Translations under genes and position numbers: made by a program
Shown here: one piece after another, positions 38,565-47,004 of the stretch
How positions within the stretch are numbered: position 1 is the first letter of the stretch
How the letters are laid out: every line of letters starts with the position of its first letter
The notes under the pieces: generated by a model
The model's input: only the letters and a program-made list of their open reading frames with translations
What the model was told of the DNA's origin: nothing
The model's database searches: none
DNA from: Aurantimonas sp036549475
GTDB lineage: Bacteria; Pseudomonadota; Alphaproteobacteria; Rhizobiales; Rhizobiaceae
Assembly: GCF_036549475.1 (NCBI RefSeq)
Contig: NZ_JAZHLI010000004.1
Coordinates: 1 to 64,000, forward strand
Direction: 5' to 3'
Length of the DNA stretch: 64,000 nucleotides

Positions 38565-39824
38565 ATGGGACGCTTTGACGGGGAGAAACCTCGCACGCCC
38601 GAGATTCCGGACGAGATCGGCACGGCCGTTCTCGCCGAGATGCCGCTGGCCCTGGTCCTGACCAACCCCCATCTCGACGACAATCCCATCGTCTATGCCA
38701 ATCGGGCGTTCGAGAAGATCACCCGTTACTCGGCCGAGGCCGCCATCGGCCGCAACTGCCGTTTCCTGCAGGGCGACGGGACCGACCCCGCGCAGGTTCG
38801 CCAGCTGGCGGAAGCGGTGCGCGACGAGCGCGACTTTTCGGTCGATATCGTCAACTACCGGTCCGACGGCACCCGCTTTCTCAACCGGCTGATGATCACC
38901 CCGCTCTACGACGACGAGCAGAATCTCCAGTGCTTCCTGGGCATCCAGCGCGACATGAGCGAGGGCACGGACCTCGACCTGTCGGGGCAGGACAAGGAGA
39001 CCGCGAGGATCGACGCGGCCCTGGGCGAGGTGCAGCACCGGGTCAAGAACCATCTGGCGATGGTCGTCGGCATGATCCGGATGCAGGCGCGGTCCGAGAC
39101 CAGCAGGGAAGCCTTCGACGCCCTTGCGCGGCGGATCGAGAGCCTGCAGCTCCTGTACCAGGAAATGACCGAAGCCGGCATTGCCTCGACGCGCGACCGG
39201 CGTGTCCCGCTCGGCGCCTATGTCAGCCGCATCGCGGCGACCATCGGCCATCTCGACGGCCGCCGGTCGATCCGCGTCAACATCGACTGCGACGCTATCG
39301 AAGACGATGTCGAGCGGGCAGCGCGCATCGGGCTCCTGTTCTCCGAACTCCTGACCAATGCGCTGAAGCATGCCTTCGAGGGACGCGAGGTGGGACTGGT
39401 CGAGGCACGGCTCAAGATGTTGTCCTCCGGCGTCATCCGCATGACCGTCGGCGATGACGGAATCGGCCTACCGCCGGGCAGCGCGTGGCCCCATCGCAGC
39501 AGCGACAGGCCGGTCGATGTCGAGCCGGAGACGGCCGGCCGGGACGCCGGCGAAGGCGTGGACGCGCCCAACGCGGCGCAGGAGCCCCACGTCGCCCGCC
39601 AGATCGCCGAATCCCTCGACCATGACAGTGACGCGGCCGGCAGCGATGTCGTCGACACCAGCGGCAAGGCCCTTGCCCGCCAGCGCCGGTCACAGGCCCA
39701 GGGCGGTCTCGGCGGCCGGATCACCCTTTCACTCGTGCAGGGGCTGGACGCCCGGCTCGATGTCAGCAGCGGGATGTCGGGTACGGTCGTGACCGTCGAC
39801 ATTCCCCCGGAGGATGCACCTTGA
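38565..39824 (+). CDS. LOV-domain blue-light histidine kinase (HisKA_2) with enlarged ATP lid
   Basis: A 419-residue soluble sensor. The LOV domain (about 20-130) has the photoactive motif GRNCRFLQ with Cys65, NRAFEKITRY before it and YRSDGTRFLN after it; such domains bind FMN and form a Cys adduct in blue light. The kinase part is HisKA_2, with His158 in EVQHRVKNHLAM, then an HATPase with ELLTNALKHA and DDGIG (297-301). About 75 acidic, low-complexity residues (303-378) separate this from the last glycine box (GGLGGRITLSL), where kinases of this group have a short loop. The ATG at 38565 has GGAG upstream. It ends inside the start of pyrF. Its partner response regulator is not adjacent. Confidence 0.85.
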   Translation: MGRFDGEKPRTPEIPDEIGTAVLAEMPLALVLTNPHLDDNPIVYANRAFEKITRYSAEAAIGRNCRFLQGDGTDPAQVRQLAEAVRDERDFSVDIVNYRSDGTRFLNRLMITPLYDDEQNLQCFLGIQRDMSEGTDLDLSGQDKETARIDAALGEVQHRVKNHLAMVVGMIRMQARSETSREAFDALARRIESLQLLYQEMTEAGIASTRDRRVPLGAYVSRIAATIGHLDGRRSIRVNIDCDAIEDDVERAARIGLLFSELLTNALKHAFEGREVGLVEARLKMLSSGVIRMTVGDDGIGLPPGSAWPHRSSDRPVDVEPETAGRDAGEGVDAPNAAQEPHVARQIAESLDHDSDAAGSDVVDTSGKALARQRRSQAQGGLGGRITLSLVQGLDARLDVSSGMSGTVVTVDIPPEDAP

Positions 39825-40537
39825 ATGCAATGACCGACCGCGCAGCGGCGCGCGAGCGACTGATCGTCGGCCTCGACGTGGCGACCTGGGCCGAAGCGGA
39901 GGCGATCGTCGACACGCTGGGCGACGAGGTGCTCTGGTACAAGATCGGGTATCAGCTCGCCTATGCGGGCGGCCTGCCGCTGGTCAGCGAACTGGCCCGC
40001 GCCGGCAAGCAGGTGTTTCTCGACCTCAAGCTCCTCGATATCTCCAACACCGTCGCCAAGGGCGTCGAGAGCGCGCAGGCGCTTGGCGCCGCGATGCTGA
40101 CGATCCATGCCTATCCCCACGCCATGAAGGCCGCGGTGGAGGCGGCCAGCGGTTCGCCCCTGACGCTTCTCGGCGTCACGGTGCTGACCTCGCTGGACGA
40201 CGCCGACCTCAAGGATGCGGGCTACGGCCTGACCGTTCGCGAACTGGTCGCCCTGCGGGCGGAGCAGGCGCGCGATATCGGCATGGGCGGCATTGTTTCC
40301 GCAGCGTCGGAAGCCGGCCCGATGCGCGATCGGATCGGCCCCGACATGGCGATCGTGACACCGGGCATCCGCCCGGCCGGGGCAGCGGCAGGCGACCAGA
40401 AGCGGGTGGCGACGCCCGGCGATGCGCTGCAGGCGGGGGCCTCGCATCTGGTGGTGGCGCGGCCGATCGTGGCGGCAGGGGATCCGCGCAAGGCGGCGGT
40501 CGCCATTCTGGACGAGATGGCCGCCGCCTTGGGCTGA
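39821..40537 (+). CDS. pyrF: orotidine 5'-phosphate decarboxylase
   Basis: A 238-residue enzyme that makes UMP from OMP in pyrimidine synthesis. The active-site motif FLDLKLLDISNTV has the Asp-Lys-Asp network, with IVGLDVATW at the start and TPGIRP near 200. The start is placed at a TTG (39821) because GGAGG ends seven bases before it and TTGA overlaps the stop of the light-kinase gene; the ATG at 39830 is the alternative. The overlap implies that pyrF is translated from the kinase mRNA, an unexpected pairing. Confidence 0.93.
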   Translation: MNAMTDRAAARERLIVGLDVATWAEAEAIVDTLGDEVLWYKIGYQLAYAGGLPLVSELARAGKQVFLDLKLLDISNTVAKGVESAQALGAAMLTIHAYPHAMKAAVEAASGSPLTLLGVTVLTSLDDADLKDAGYGLTVRELVALRAEQARDIGMGGIVSAASEAGPMRDRIGPDMAIVTPGIRPAGAAAGDQKRVATPGDALQAGASHLVVARPIVAAGDPRKAAVAILDEMAAALG

Positions 40538-40608
40538 TGACAGAAGACAGGGCGATGCCAGGCATCGCCGCCGCGCCCGCTTCGGGGCGGCGCAACGGGA
40601 GGGAAGAG

Positions 40609-40902
40609 ATGGCGAAGGGTTACTGGATCGCGCGGGTCGATGTGCACGACCTGGAAGGCTACAAGGGCTATGTGGAGGCTGCCGCCTCGGCCTTCCGGGA
40701 GCATGGCGCCCGCTTCCTGGTGCGTGGCGGCCCGTTCGTCGAACTGGAAGGCGCCGCGCGCAGCCGCAACGTCGTGATCGAGTTCGACAGCGTCGAGGCC
40801 GCGCGCGCCTGCTATGACAGCGACCAGTACCAGAAGGCCAAGGCGATCCGGCAGCGCTGTGCCGAGGCCGAGATGGTCATCGTCGAGGGCTACGACGGCT
40901 GA
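40609..40902 (+). CDS. DUF1330 domain protein
   Basis: A 97-residue protein of the ferredoxin-like DUF1330 family (dimeric alpha-beta barrel fold). Visible family features are KGYWIARVDVHD at the start, GGPFVELEG in the middle and VVIEFDSVEAARACYDS. Function of the family is unknown. The ATG at 40609 is preceded by GGAGGGAA; a reading frame extending upstream lies in pyrF out of frame. It follows pyrF by 71 bases and could share its transcript. Confidence 0.85.
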   Translation: MAKGYWIARVDVHDLEGYKGYVEAAASAFREHGARFLVRGGPFVELEGAARSRNVVIEFDSVEAARACYDSDQYQKAKAIRQRCAEAEMVIVEGYDG

Positions 40903-41031
40903 GCCGCAAGGCGGGCCGCCCCCCCCCCCTGCATCGAATGACCCAGTGTGACCGCGAGGTGACTGTCTGGCGCAAGCATGTCGTCGCACACTTGCCGGAA
41001 CGTCGTCGGCAGATTGGAACGCCTGACGCGC

Positions 41032-41115
41032 TGCTGCGTTGCAGCAAAAAGGAAATCTATCTGCAACGATGACACCCGGTGCGCCTTACCCGCTGCGCGT
41101 TGTGCATTGCAGCAA
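41032..41115 (+). promoter_or_regulatory. TGC-rich inverted repeats, candidate PhaR operators of phaZ
   Basis: TGCTGC-GTT-GCAGCA at 41032-41046 is a perfect inverted repeat matching the CTGC-N3-GCAG pattern bound by the PHA repressor PhaR in Paracoccus and Rhodobacter. A second TGC-rich patch (CGCTGC near 41091, then TTGTGCATTGCAGCAA at 41100-41115) follows about 50 bases later, 42 bases before the phaZ ATG. Placement fits repression by PhaR until PHA granules titrate it. Confidence 0.6.
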
Positions 41116-41157
41116 GAGTTGTTAGATTGTCGGGAAGAGAAAAACGAGCGAGAGCCG

Positions 41158-43056
41158 ATGCTGTACCACTTCTATGAATGGAACCATGCCGCGCTCGTCC
41201 CGCTCCGCGCTGCCGCGGATGCCACGAAGCTGTTCTACGATAACCCGCTGAACCCGCTGTCGCATCTGCCGGTCGGCCGCTCCATGGCAGCCGCGGCCGA
41301 GCTGTTCGAACGCGTGACCCGGGTCTATGGCAAGCCGGAATTCGGGCTGCACGAGACCGTGGTCGACGGCCAGCGGATTCCCGTCCAGGACAAGAGCGTC
41401 TGGCAAAAGCCCTTCGGCCGGCTGCTGCATTTCGAGCGTGAACTGCCCAAGCGGCACGGCAAGGATCCGCGCTTTCTCGTGGTGGCGCCGATGTCGGGCC
41501 ATTACGCCACCCTGCTGCGCGGCACGGTCGAGGCGCTCCTGCCCTATGCCGACGTCTACATCACCGACTGGCGCGACGCCCGCAAGGTGCCGCTGGCCGA
41601 CGGACGGTTCGATCTGGACGACTATGTCGACTATCTGATCGAGATGCTGCAGTTCCTCGGGCCGGACACCCATGTCATCGGCGTCTGCCAGCCGGCGGTG
41701 CCGGTGATGATGGCCGTGGCACGCATGGAGGCCGATGGCGACGATTGCGCGCCGGCGACCATGACGCTGATGGGCGGTCCCATCGACACCCGCATCAACC
41801 CCACATCCGTGAACCAGCTGGCCGAGGAAAAGGGCATCGACTGGTTCCGCGAGAGTGTGGTGATGACCGTGCCCTTCCCGCAGCCGGGCGTCATGCGGTC
41901 GGTCTATCCGGGCTTCCTGCAGCTCACCGGCTTCATGTCGATGAATCTCGACCGGCACGTGACCGCCCACAAGGACTTCTTCTGGCATCTGGTGAAGGAT
42001 GACGGGGATTCCGCCGACAAGCACCGCGAGTTCTACGACGAATACAACGCGGTGATGGATCTCACGGCCGAGTTCTATCTGCAGACCGTCGACGAGGTCT
42101 TCATCAAGCACTCGCTGCCGAAGGGCGAGATGATGCATCGCGGCAAGCGGATCGACCTGACCAAGATCCGGCGCACCGCCCTCCTGACCGTCGAAGGCGA
42201 GAACGACGACATTTCCGGCGTCGGCCAGACCGAGGCCGCCCAGCATCTGTGCGTCAACATTCCCGACGACAAGCGCATCCATTACGTGCAGCCCAAGGTG
42301 GGTCATTACGGCGTCTTCAACGGCTCGCGGTTCCGGGCGGAGATCTGCCCGCGCATCGTCGACTTCGCGCTGACCCACGGCGCCACCCATTCGGCGGCGT
42401 CCCTGCCGAAGCGGGCACAGCCGGCCAAGGGCACCGGGACGCCGCATCGCGAGGGTGCCGTGGCCGAGCGCGAAGCCAAGGCCGAGATCCTCGGCAAGGA
42501 TGCGACCAGGGCCGGCGAGACGGTCCTGGCCGGCGCGGTGATCTCCGGCGCCGATGTCGCCAAGGCAGCGACCGCTGCCGCACAGGCAGCCATGACGCCG
42601 ACCCCGGTGAAGGCGGCCGAGACCCCGGCCGCGGCCAAGTCGGCCGCTGCGGCAACGACCACCGCGAAAGCCACCGAAACGAAGCCGGCTGCCAAATCCC
42701 CGCCCGCCCGCAAGCCGGTGGCCCGCAAGCCCGTGGCCCGCAAGGCCGCTGCAAAGCCTGCGGCGAAGACGGCGCGCGCCGAGGCGAAGCCTGCGAAGGC
42801 GCCTGCCAGGGCAAAGACGCGTGCGGCGGCCAACGACCAGCCGGCCAAGACTGCCAAGTCGGCACCGGCCACTTCGGCGCGGTCCGCCAATGCTGCAAAA
42901 CCGGCCGGGGCCACCCCGGCCGCAAAGCCGGCGGATGCCGCGAAGCCGGCCCAGGCCGCCACCGCATCGGCGTCCGCGACAGCATCGGAGCCGAAATCCG
43001 CGCCCGCTTCGACGACGGCTGCAAAGCCCGGCAACAGTGGCAACCGCCAGAGCTGA
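41158..43056 (+). CDS. phaZ: intracellular polyhydroxyalkanoate depolymerase with histone-like Lys/Ala/Pro tail
   Basis: A 632-residue protein. Residues 1 to about 415 form a complete intracellular PHB depolymerase of the Ralstonia PhaZa type: start MLYHFYEWNHAALVPLR, active-site Cys in VIGVCQPAVPV (the lipase-box Ser is replaced by Cys in this family), and late PKVGHYGVFNGSRFR with the catalytic His. Residues 420-632 are an added tail: a short amphipathic helix (about 430-480) and then about 150 residues of Ala, Lys, Pro and Arg (e.g. KPVARKPVARKAAAKPAAK). It resembles the histone-H1-like tail of the PHA phasin PhaF. The ATG at 41158 follows a GGGAAGAG. Two PhaR-type boxes precede it. Confidence 0.88.
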   Translation: MLYHFYEWNHAALVPLRAAADATKLFYDNPLNPLSHLPVGRSMAAAAELFERVTRVYGKPEFGLHETVVDGQRIPVQDKSVWQKPFGRLLHFERELPKRHGKDPRFLVVAPMSGHYATLLRGTVEALLPYADVYITDWRDARKVPLADGRFDLDDYVDYLIEMLQFLGPDTHVIGVCQPAVPVMMAVARMEADGDDCAPATMTLMGGPIDTRINPTSVNQLAEEKGIDWFRESVVMTVPFPQPGVMRSVYPGFLQLTGFMSMNLDRHVTAHKDFFWHLVKDDGDSADKHREFYDEYNAVMDLTAEFYLQTVDEVFIKHSLPKGEMMHRGKRIDLTKIRRTALLTVEGENDDISGVGQTEAAQHLCVNIPDDKRIHYVQPKVGHYGVFNGSRFRAEICPRIVDFALTHGATHSAASLPKRAQPAKGTGTPHREGAVAEREAKAEILGKDATRAGETVLAGAVISGADVAKAATAAAQAAMTPTPVKAAETPAAAKSAAAATTTAKATETKPAAKSPPARKPVARKPVARKAAAKPAAKTARAEAKPAKAPARAKTRAAANDQPAKTAKSAPATSARSANAAKPAGATPAAKPADAAKPAQAATASASATASEPKSAPASTTAAKPGNSGNRQS

Positions 43057-43252
43057 CGCGGCGGCGTTTCGCGGGGCCGTAACGGGTCCGGGCGTCGTCC
43101 GCAGGTCAGGGTGTGGACGCTGCGGCGTCCGCGCCTCCGGCTGCAGTCATGCGGGGCGACCCGTCTGTAGACGCTTTAGCGCCGGACTCGACGGCAGGGA
43201 CACGCGCTCTCCGCGACCGGCCGTCTCTCCAGACCATCCCGCCATGACGCCA
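43057..43252. other. gap between convergent phaZ and glcB
   Basis: About 200 bases between two genes that end toward each other. Apart from the glcB hairpin at its right edge, nothing recognisable. Confidence 0.4.
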
Positions 43253-43278
43253 CATCGGCTGCGCGAGCGCAGCCGATG
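43253..43278 (-). terminator. hairpin downstream of glcB
   Basis: An 11-base perfect inverted repeat CATCGGCTGCG / CGCAGCCGATG with a four-base loop, about 10 bases past the glcB stop. No T tract follows, but position and stem strength suggest a transcript end. Confidence 0.5.
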
Positions 43279-43288
43279 AATGGGCGCG

Positions 43289-45460
43289 TCAGCCGGCCTG
43301 CTGGGCCTTCTTCTCCAGCCGCCGGCGATGCAGCACCGGCTCGGTGTAGCCGGACGGCTGTTCGCGGCCTTCGAACACCAGGTCGCAGGCGGCCTTGAAG
43401 GCGATCGACGTGTCGAAATGCCCGGCCATCTTCTCGTAGGCCGGGTCGCCCTCGTTCTGGGCGTCCACCTTTGCGGCCATCTCCTGCATGGCCTCCATCA
43501 CCTCGTCCCTGGAGACGACGCCGTGATGCAGCCAGTTGGCGATGTGCTGGGACGAGATGCGGCAGGTCGCGCGGTCTTCCATCAGGCCGACATCGTTGAT
43601 GTCGGGGACGGTGGAGCAGCCGACGCCCTGGTCGACCCAGCGCACGACATAGCCGAGGATGCCCTGGGCGTTGTTGCGCAGCTCGGCTTTGACCTGCTCC
43701 TCCGGCCAGTTGGCGCGGTTGGCGAGCGGGATGGTCAGGATGTCGGAGAGAACCGCCCGGCGGCCCTTCTGCGCGATCGCGTCCTGCCAGGCCAGCACGT
43801 CGACCTTGTGGTAGTGGGTCGCGTGCAGCGTCGCCGCGGTCGGGCTCGGCACCCAGGCGCAGTTCGCGCCGGCCTGCGGGTGGCTGATCTTGGCGGCGAG
43901 CATGTCGTTCATCTTCGCCGGCATGGCCCACATGCCCTTGCCGATCTGGGCCTTGCCGCGCAGGCCGCAGGCCAGCCCGACATCGACGTTCCAGTCCTCA
44001 TAGGCCGCGATCCAGGTGCGGTCCTTCATGACGGTCTTGCGGACCATCGGGCCGGCTTCCATCGAGGTGTGGATCTCGTCGCCGGTGCGGTCCAGGAAGC
44101 CGGTGTTGATGAAGAACACCCGGTGCCTGGCGGCGCGGATGCATTCCTTGAGGTTCACCGTCGTGCGGCGCTCCTCGTCCATGATGCCCATCTTCAGCGT
44201 GTAGCGCGGTAGGCCGAGCGCATCCTCCACCTGGCCGAAGATCTCGTCGGAGAAGGCGACCTCGTCGGGGCCATGCATCTTCGGCTTGACGATGTAGACC
44301 GAGCCGGCGCGCGAATTGCGCAGGCCACCGGTCTTCTTCAGGTCGTGCAGCGCGATCATCGCGGTGATCATCGCGTCCATCAGGCCTTCCGGCGCCTCCG
44401 AGCCGTCCTTCAGGCGGATCGCCGGGTTGGTCATCAGGTGGCCGACATTGCGGATCAGCAGCATCGAGCGGCCCGGCAGCGTCAGCGGCGCGCCGTCCGC
44501 GCCGGTATAGTCGCGGTCGGGGTTCAGCCGGCGGGTGACGGTCTCGCCGCCCTTCTGGAAGCTGTCCTCCAGATCGCCCTTCATCAGGCCGAGCCAGTTG
44601 CGATAGACGGCGGTCTTGTCCTCGGCGTCGACCGCGGCGATGGAATCCTCGCAGTCGCAGATGGTCGAGATGGCCGATTCCATCAGCATGTCGGCGACAT
44701 GGGCGCTGTCGTTCTTGCCGATCCGGTGGCCAGCGTCGATGGCGACCTCCACATGCAGGCCATTGTGCTGGAACAGCACCGCGGTCGGTGCCGCGGCGTC
44801 GCCGCGGTAACCGGCAAAGGCCGTCGGATTCTTCAGCCGCGCCTGCTTGCCCGCGCCGAACTCGGCGATCAGCGTGCCGCCTTCGACGGCATAGCGCGTG
44901 ACGTCGATATGGGAGATGCGGTCGAGCGGCGCGACGCCGTCGAGAAAGCTCTTGGCCCAGGTGACGACGCGAGCGCCGCGGGCGCGGTCATAGCCCTTGC
45001 CCTCGGGCAGGTCGCCCATGGCGTCGGTGCCGTAGAGCGCGTCGTAGAGCGAGGCCCAGCGCGCATTGGCGGCGTTCAGCGTGTAGCGCGCATTCATCAG
45101 CGGCACGACGAGCTGCGGGCCCGGCACCAGCGCGATCTCGGGATCGACATTGGCGGTGTCGATGGAAAAATCCGGCCCTTCGGGAACGATGTAGTTGAGC
45201 TGGTCGAGGAAGGCGCGGTATTCCTTCATGTCCTGCGGCTTGCCGCGGCGCGCCACGTGCCATTCGTCGATGGCGCGCTGCATGTCCTCGCGGATCGTCA
45301 GCAATTCGCGGTTCTTCGGCGCCAGGCCGTTGAGCAGGTCCGAGAAGTTCTTCCAGAAGGCGTCCGGCTCGAGGCCCGTGCCCGGCAGGGCTTCGCTGTC
45401 GATGAAGGTCTTCAGGGTTGTCGCTACGCTCAAACCGTGGACGTCTGTCATTTCGGGCAT
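43289..45460 (-). CDS. glcB: malate synthase G
   Basis: A 723-residue enzyme, the normal length of the G isoform, condensing glyoxylate with acetyl-CoA to malate. Signature elements are FQHNGLHVEVAID, ICDCEDSIAAVDAEDK (with the Mg-binding and glyoxylate region), MHGPDEVAF, and the base-bearing FINTGFLDRTGDEIHTSMEAG. The ATG at 45460 has GGAGG six bases upstream. It supports growth on acetate or on carbon released from PHA. Isocitrate lyase is not in this window, so whether the glyoxylate bypass is complete cannot be judged here. Confidence 0.96.
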   Translation of the reverse strand: MPEMTDVHGLSVATTLKTFIDSEALPGTGLEPDAFWKNFSDLLNGLAPKNRELLTIREDMQRAIDEWHVARRGKPQDMKEYRAFLDQLNYIVPEGPDFSIDTANVDPEIALVPGPQLVVPLMNARYTLNAANARWASLYDALYGTDAMGDLPEGKGYDRARGARVVTWAKSFLDGVAPLDRISHIDVTRYAVEGGTLIAEFGAGKQARLKNPTAFAGYRGDAAAPTAVLFQHNGLHVEVAIDAGHRIGKNDSAHVADMLMESAISTICDCEDSIAAVDAEDKTAVYRNWLGLMKGDLEDSFQKGGETVTRRLNPDRDYTGADGAPLTLPGRSMLLIRNVGHLMTNPAIRLKDGSEAPEGLMDAMITAMIALHDLKKTGGLRNSRAGSVYIVKPKMHGPDEVAFSDEIFGQVEDALGLPRYTLKMGIMDEERRTTVNLKECIRAARHRVFFINTGFLDRTGDEIHTSMEAGPMVRKTVMKDRTWIAAYEDWNVDVGLACGLRGKAQIGKGMWAMPAKMNDMLAAKISHPQAGANCAWVPSPTAATLHATHYHKVDVLAWQDAIAQKGRRAVLSDILTIPLANRANWPEEQVKAELRNNAQGILGYVVRWVDQGVGCSTVPDINDVGLMEDRATCRISSQHIANWLHHGVVSRDEVMEAMQEMAAKVDAQNEGDPAYEKMAGHFDTSIAFKAACDLVFEGREQPSGYTEPVLHRRRLEKKAQQAG

Positions 45461-45648
45461 GCGTTTCCTCCAGAGATGCTTTGGGCTCGACATCGGACAT
45501 GGCATCGGCGAAGTCAATCGAACGGGCCACTTCGGCGCGACAGGTGACGGGAGCGTACCGGCGACGGGACCCGACCCTTGAGCTTTCCGGCCCGGCTGGT
45601 ACTTATGGGCGGAACGGGCCAGTCGGCCTGCCAATGGGAGGACACTTC

Positions 45649-46599
45649 ATGAAGCTCATCCACCGCCTGGCCGCATCGGCCGTGGTCGCGGGCCTGGCCC
45701 TTGCGCCGGCCACCGCCTCTGCCCAGCAGTTCATCAACGTCCTGACCGGAGGCACGTCGGGCGTCTACTACCCGCTGGGCGTCGCCCTGGCGAAGGTCTA
45801 TGCCGACAACATCGAGGGTGTGAAGACGCAGGTCCAGTCGACCAAGGCCTCGGTGGAGAACGTCAATCTCGTCACCCAGGGCCGCGGCGAGATCGCCTTC
45901 GCCCTCGGCGACACGGTCAAGGCCGCCGCGGAAGGCGATGCCGACGCCGGCTTCCAGCAGCCGGTGGAGAATCTGCGCGCCATCGCCGCGATCTATCCGA
46001 ACTACGTGCAGATCGTCGCCTCCAAGGAATCCGGGATCACCGATCTGGCCGGCCTGGAAGGCAAGGCCCTGTCGGTCGGCGCACCGGCCTCCGGCACCGA
46101 GCTGAACGCCCGGGCGATCTTCGGCGCCGCGGACATGAGCTATGATGATCTCGGCAAGACCGAATATCTGCCCTTCGCCGAATCCGTCGAGCTGATCAAG
46201 AACCGCCAGCTCGACGCGACCCTGCAGTCCGCCGGCCTCGGCGTCGCCTCGATCCGCGACCTGGCTTCCTCGCTGCCGATCAACGTCGTGGCGGTGCCCG
46301 CCGAGATCGCCGAGACGCTCGGCGCACCGTTCCGCGCTGCGGAAATCCCGGCCGGCACCTATGACGGCCAGGACGAGGCCGTTCCGACGCTGGCGATCAC
46401 CAATATCCTGGTGACCTCGTCGGAGGTCGACGAGGAACTCGCCTACCAGATGACCAAGCAGCTCTTCGAGAACCTGCCGGAGCTGGTCGCCGCCCACAAT
46501 GCGGCCGAGGGCATCGACCCGGAGACCGCCGGCAAGAACCTGCCGGTGCCGCTGCATCCGGGCGCCGAGCGCTACTACAAGGAAGCCGGCCTGCTCTAG
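45649..46599 (+). CDS. TAXI family TRAP transporter solute-binding protein
   Basis: A 316-residue exported receptor. Signal peptide MKLIHRLAASAVVAGLALAPATASA; the mature part starts with FINVLTGGTSGVYYPLGVALAKVY, the hallmark of TRAP-associated extracytoplasmic immunogenic (TAXI) proteins, with TKASVENVNLV and VGAPASGTELNAR further in. The ATG at 45649 has GGGAGG seven bases upstream. No TRAP permease gene is next to it; it is divergent from glcB and followed by a hairpin. TAXI receptors are reported to bind small acids or glutamate, but the ligand here is unknown. Confidence 0.9.
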   Translation: MKLIHRLAASAVVAGLALAPATASAQQFINVLTGGTSGVYYPLGVALAKVYADNIEGVKTQVQSTKASVENVNLVTQGRGEIAFALGDTVKAAAEGDADAGFQQPVENLRAIAAIYPNYVQIVASKESGITDLAGLEGKALSVGAPASGTELNARAIFGAADMSYDDLGKTEYLPFAESVELIKNRQLDATLQSAGLGVASIRDLASSLPINVVAVPAEIAETLGAPFRAAEIPAGTYDGQDEAVPTLAITNILVTSSEVDEELAYQMTKQLFENLPELVAAHNAAEGIDPETAGKNLPVPLHPGAERYYKEAGLL

Positions 46600-46636
46600 T
46601 CTGGCGGTACCCGTGCGGGCCTGAGCGCCGAAACAT

Positions 46637-46674
46637 CACACGGCCGTGTCGCCCGAGGGCGGCGCGGCCGTGTG
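46637..46674 (+). terminator. hairpin downstream of the TAXI receptor
   Basis: Ten-base perfect stem CACACGGCCG / CGGCCGTGTG enclosing 18 bases that contain a smaller GCCC/GGGC hairpin, 38 bases past the stop. No T tract. Confidence 0.55.
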
Positions 46675-47004
46675 CGTGAGGCGGGAAAGCCACAGGCCGC
46701 TGTCACCGGGCTCCTCCGGCATTTCTGCCGCGCCGTGTCGCAGCGCTGCACTACGCAGGCACCGCGCGATCGGCTAGGATGCAGCAAGGATGACAGCGCC
46801 GCGCGTCCCAGACGACGCGAACGGACGCTCTGACTGATGACATCTGCGCATCGTGCTGACCGAGAATTGATTCCGATCTTCGGGCCGATGTTGTAGGCAC
46901 CACAATGGTTTTGGCAGCTTTGGCCCTATGCCCGGCGCCATCCCGCCCCGATCGACGCAACGCGGCCCATGGGGCCGAACGACCTGACACGAGGAAGTAG
47001 ACCC
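46675..47004. other. intergenic region before the lytic transglycosylase
   Basis: About 330 bases that should carry the promoter of the following gene. No RNA gene, repeat or small coding sequence could be supported. Confidence 0.4.

Noticed and set aside
40919..40929. Run of C bases before the phaZ control region
   Set aside because: A short homopolymer in G+C-rich DNA; no evidence that it is a phase-variable switch of a gene.
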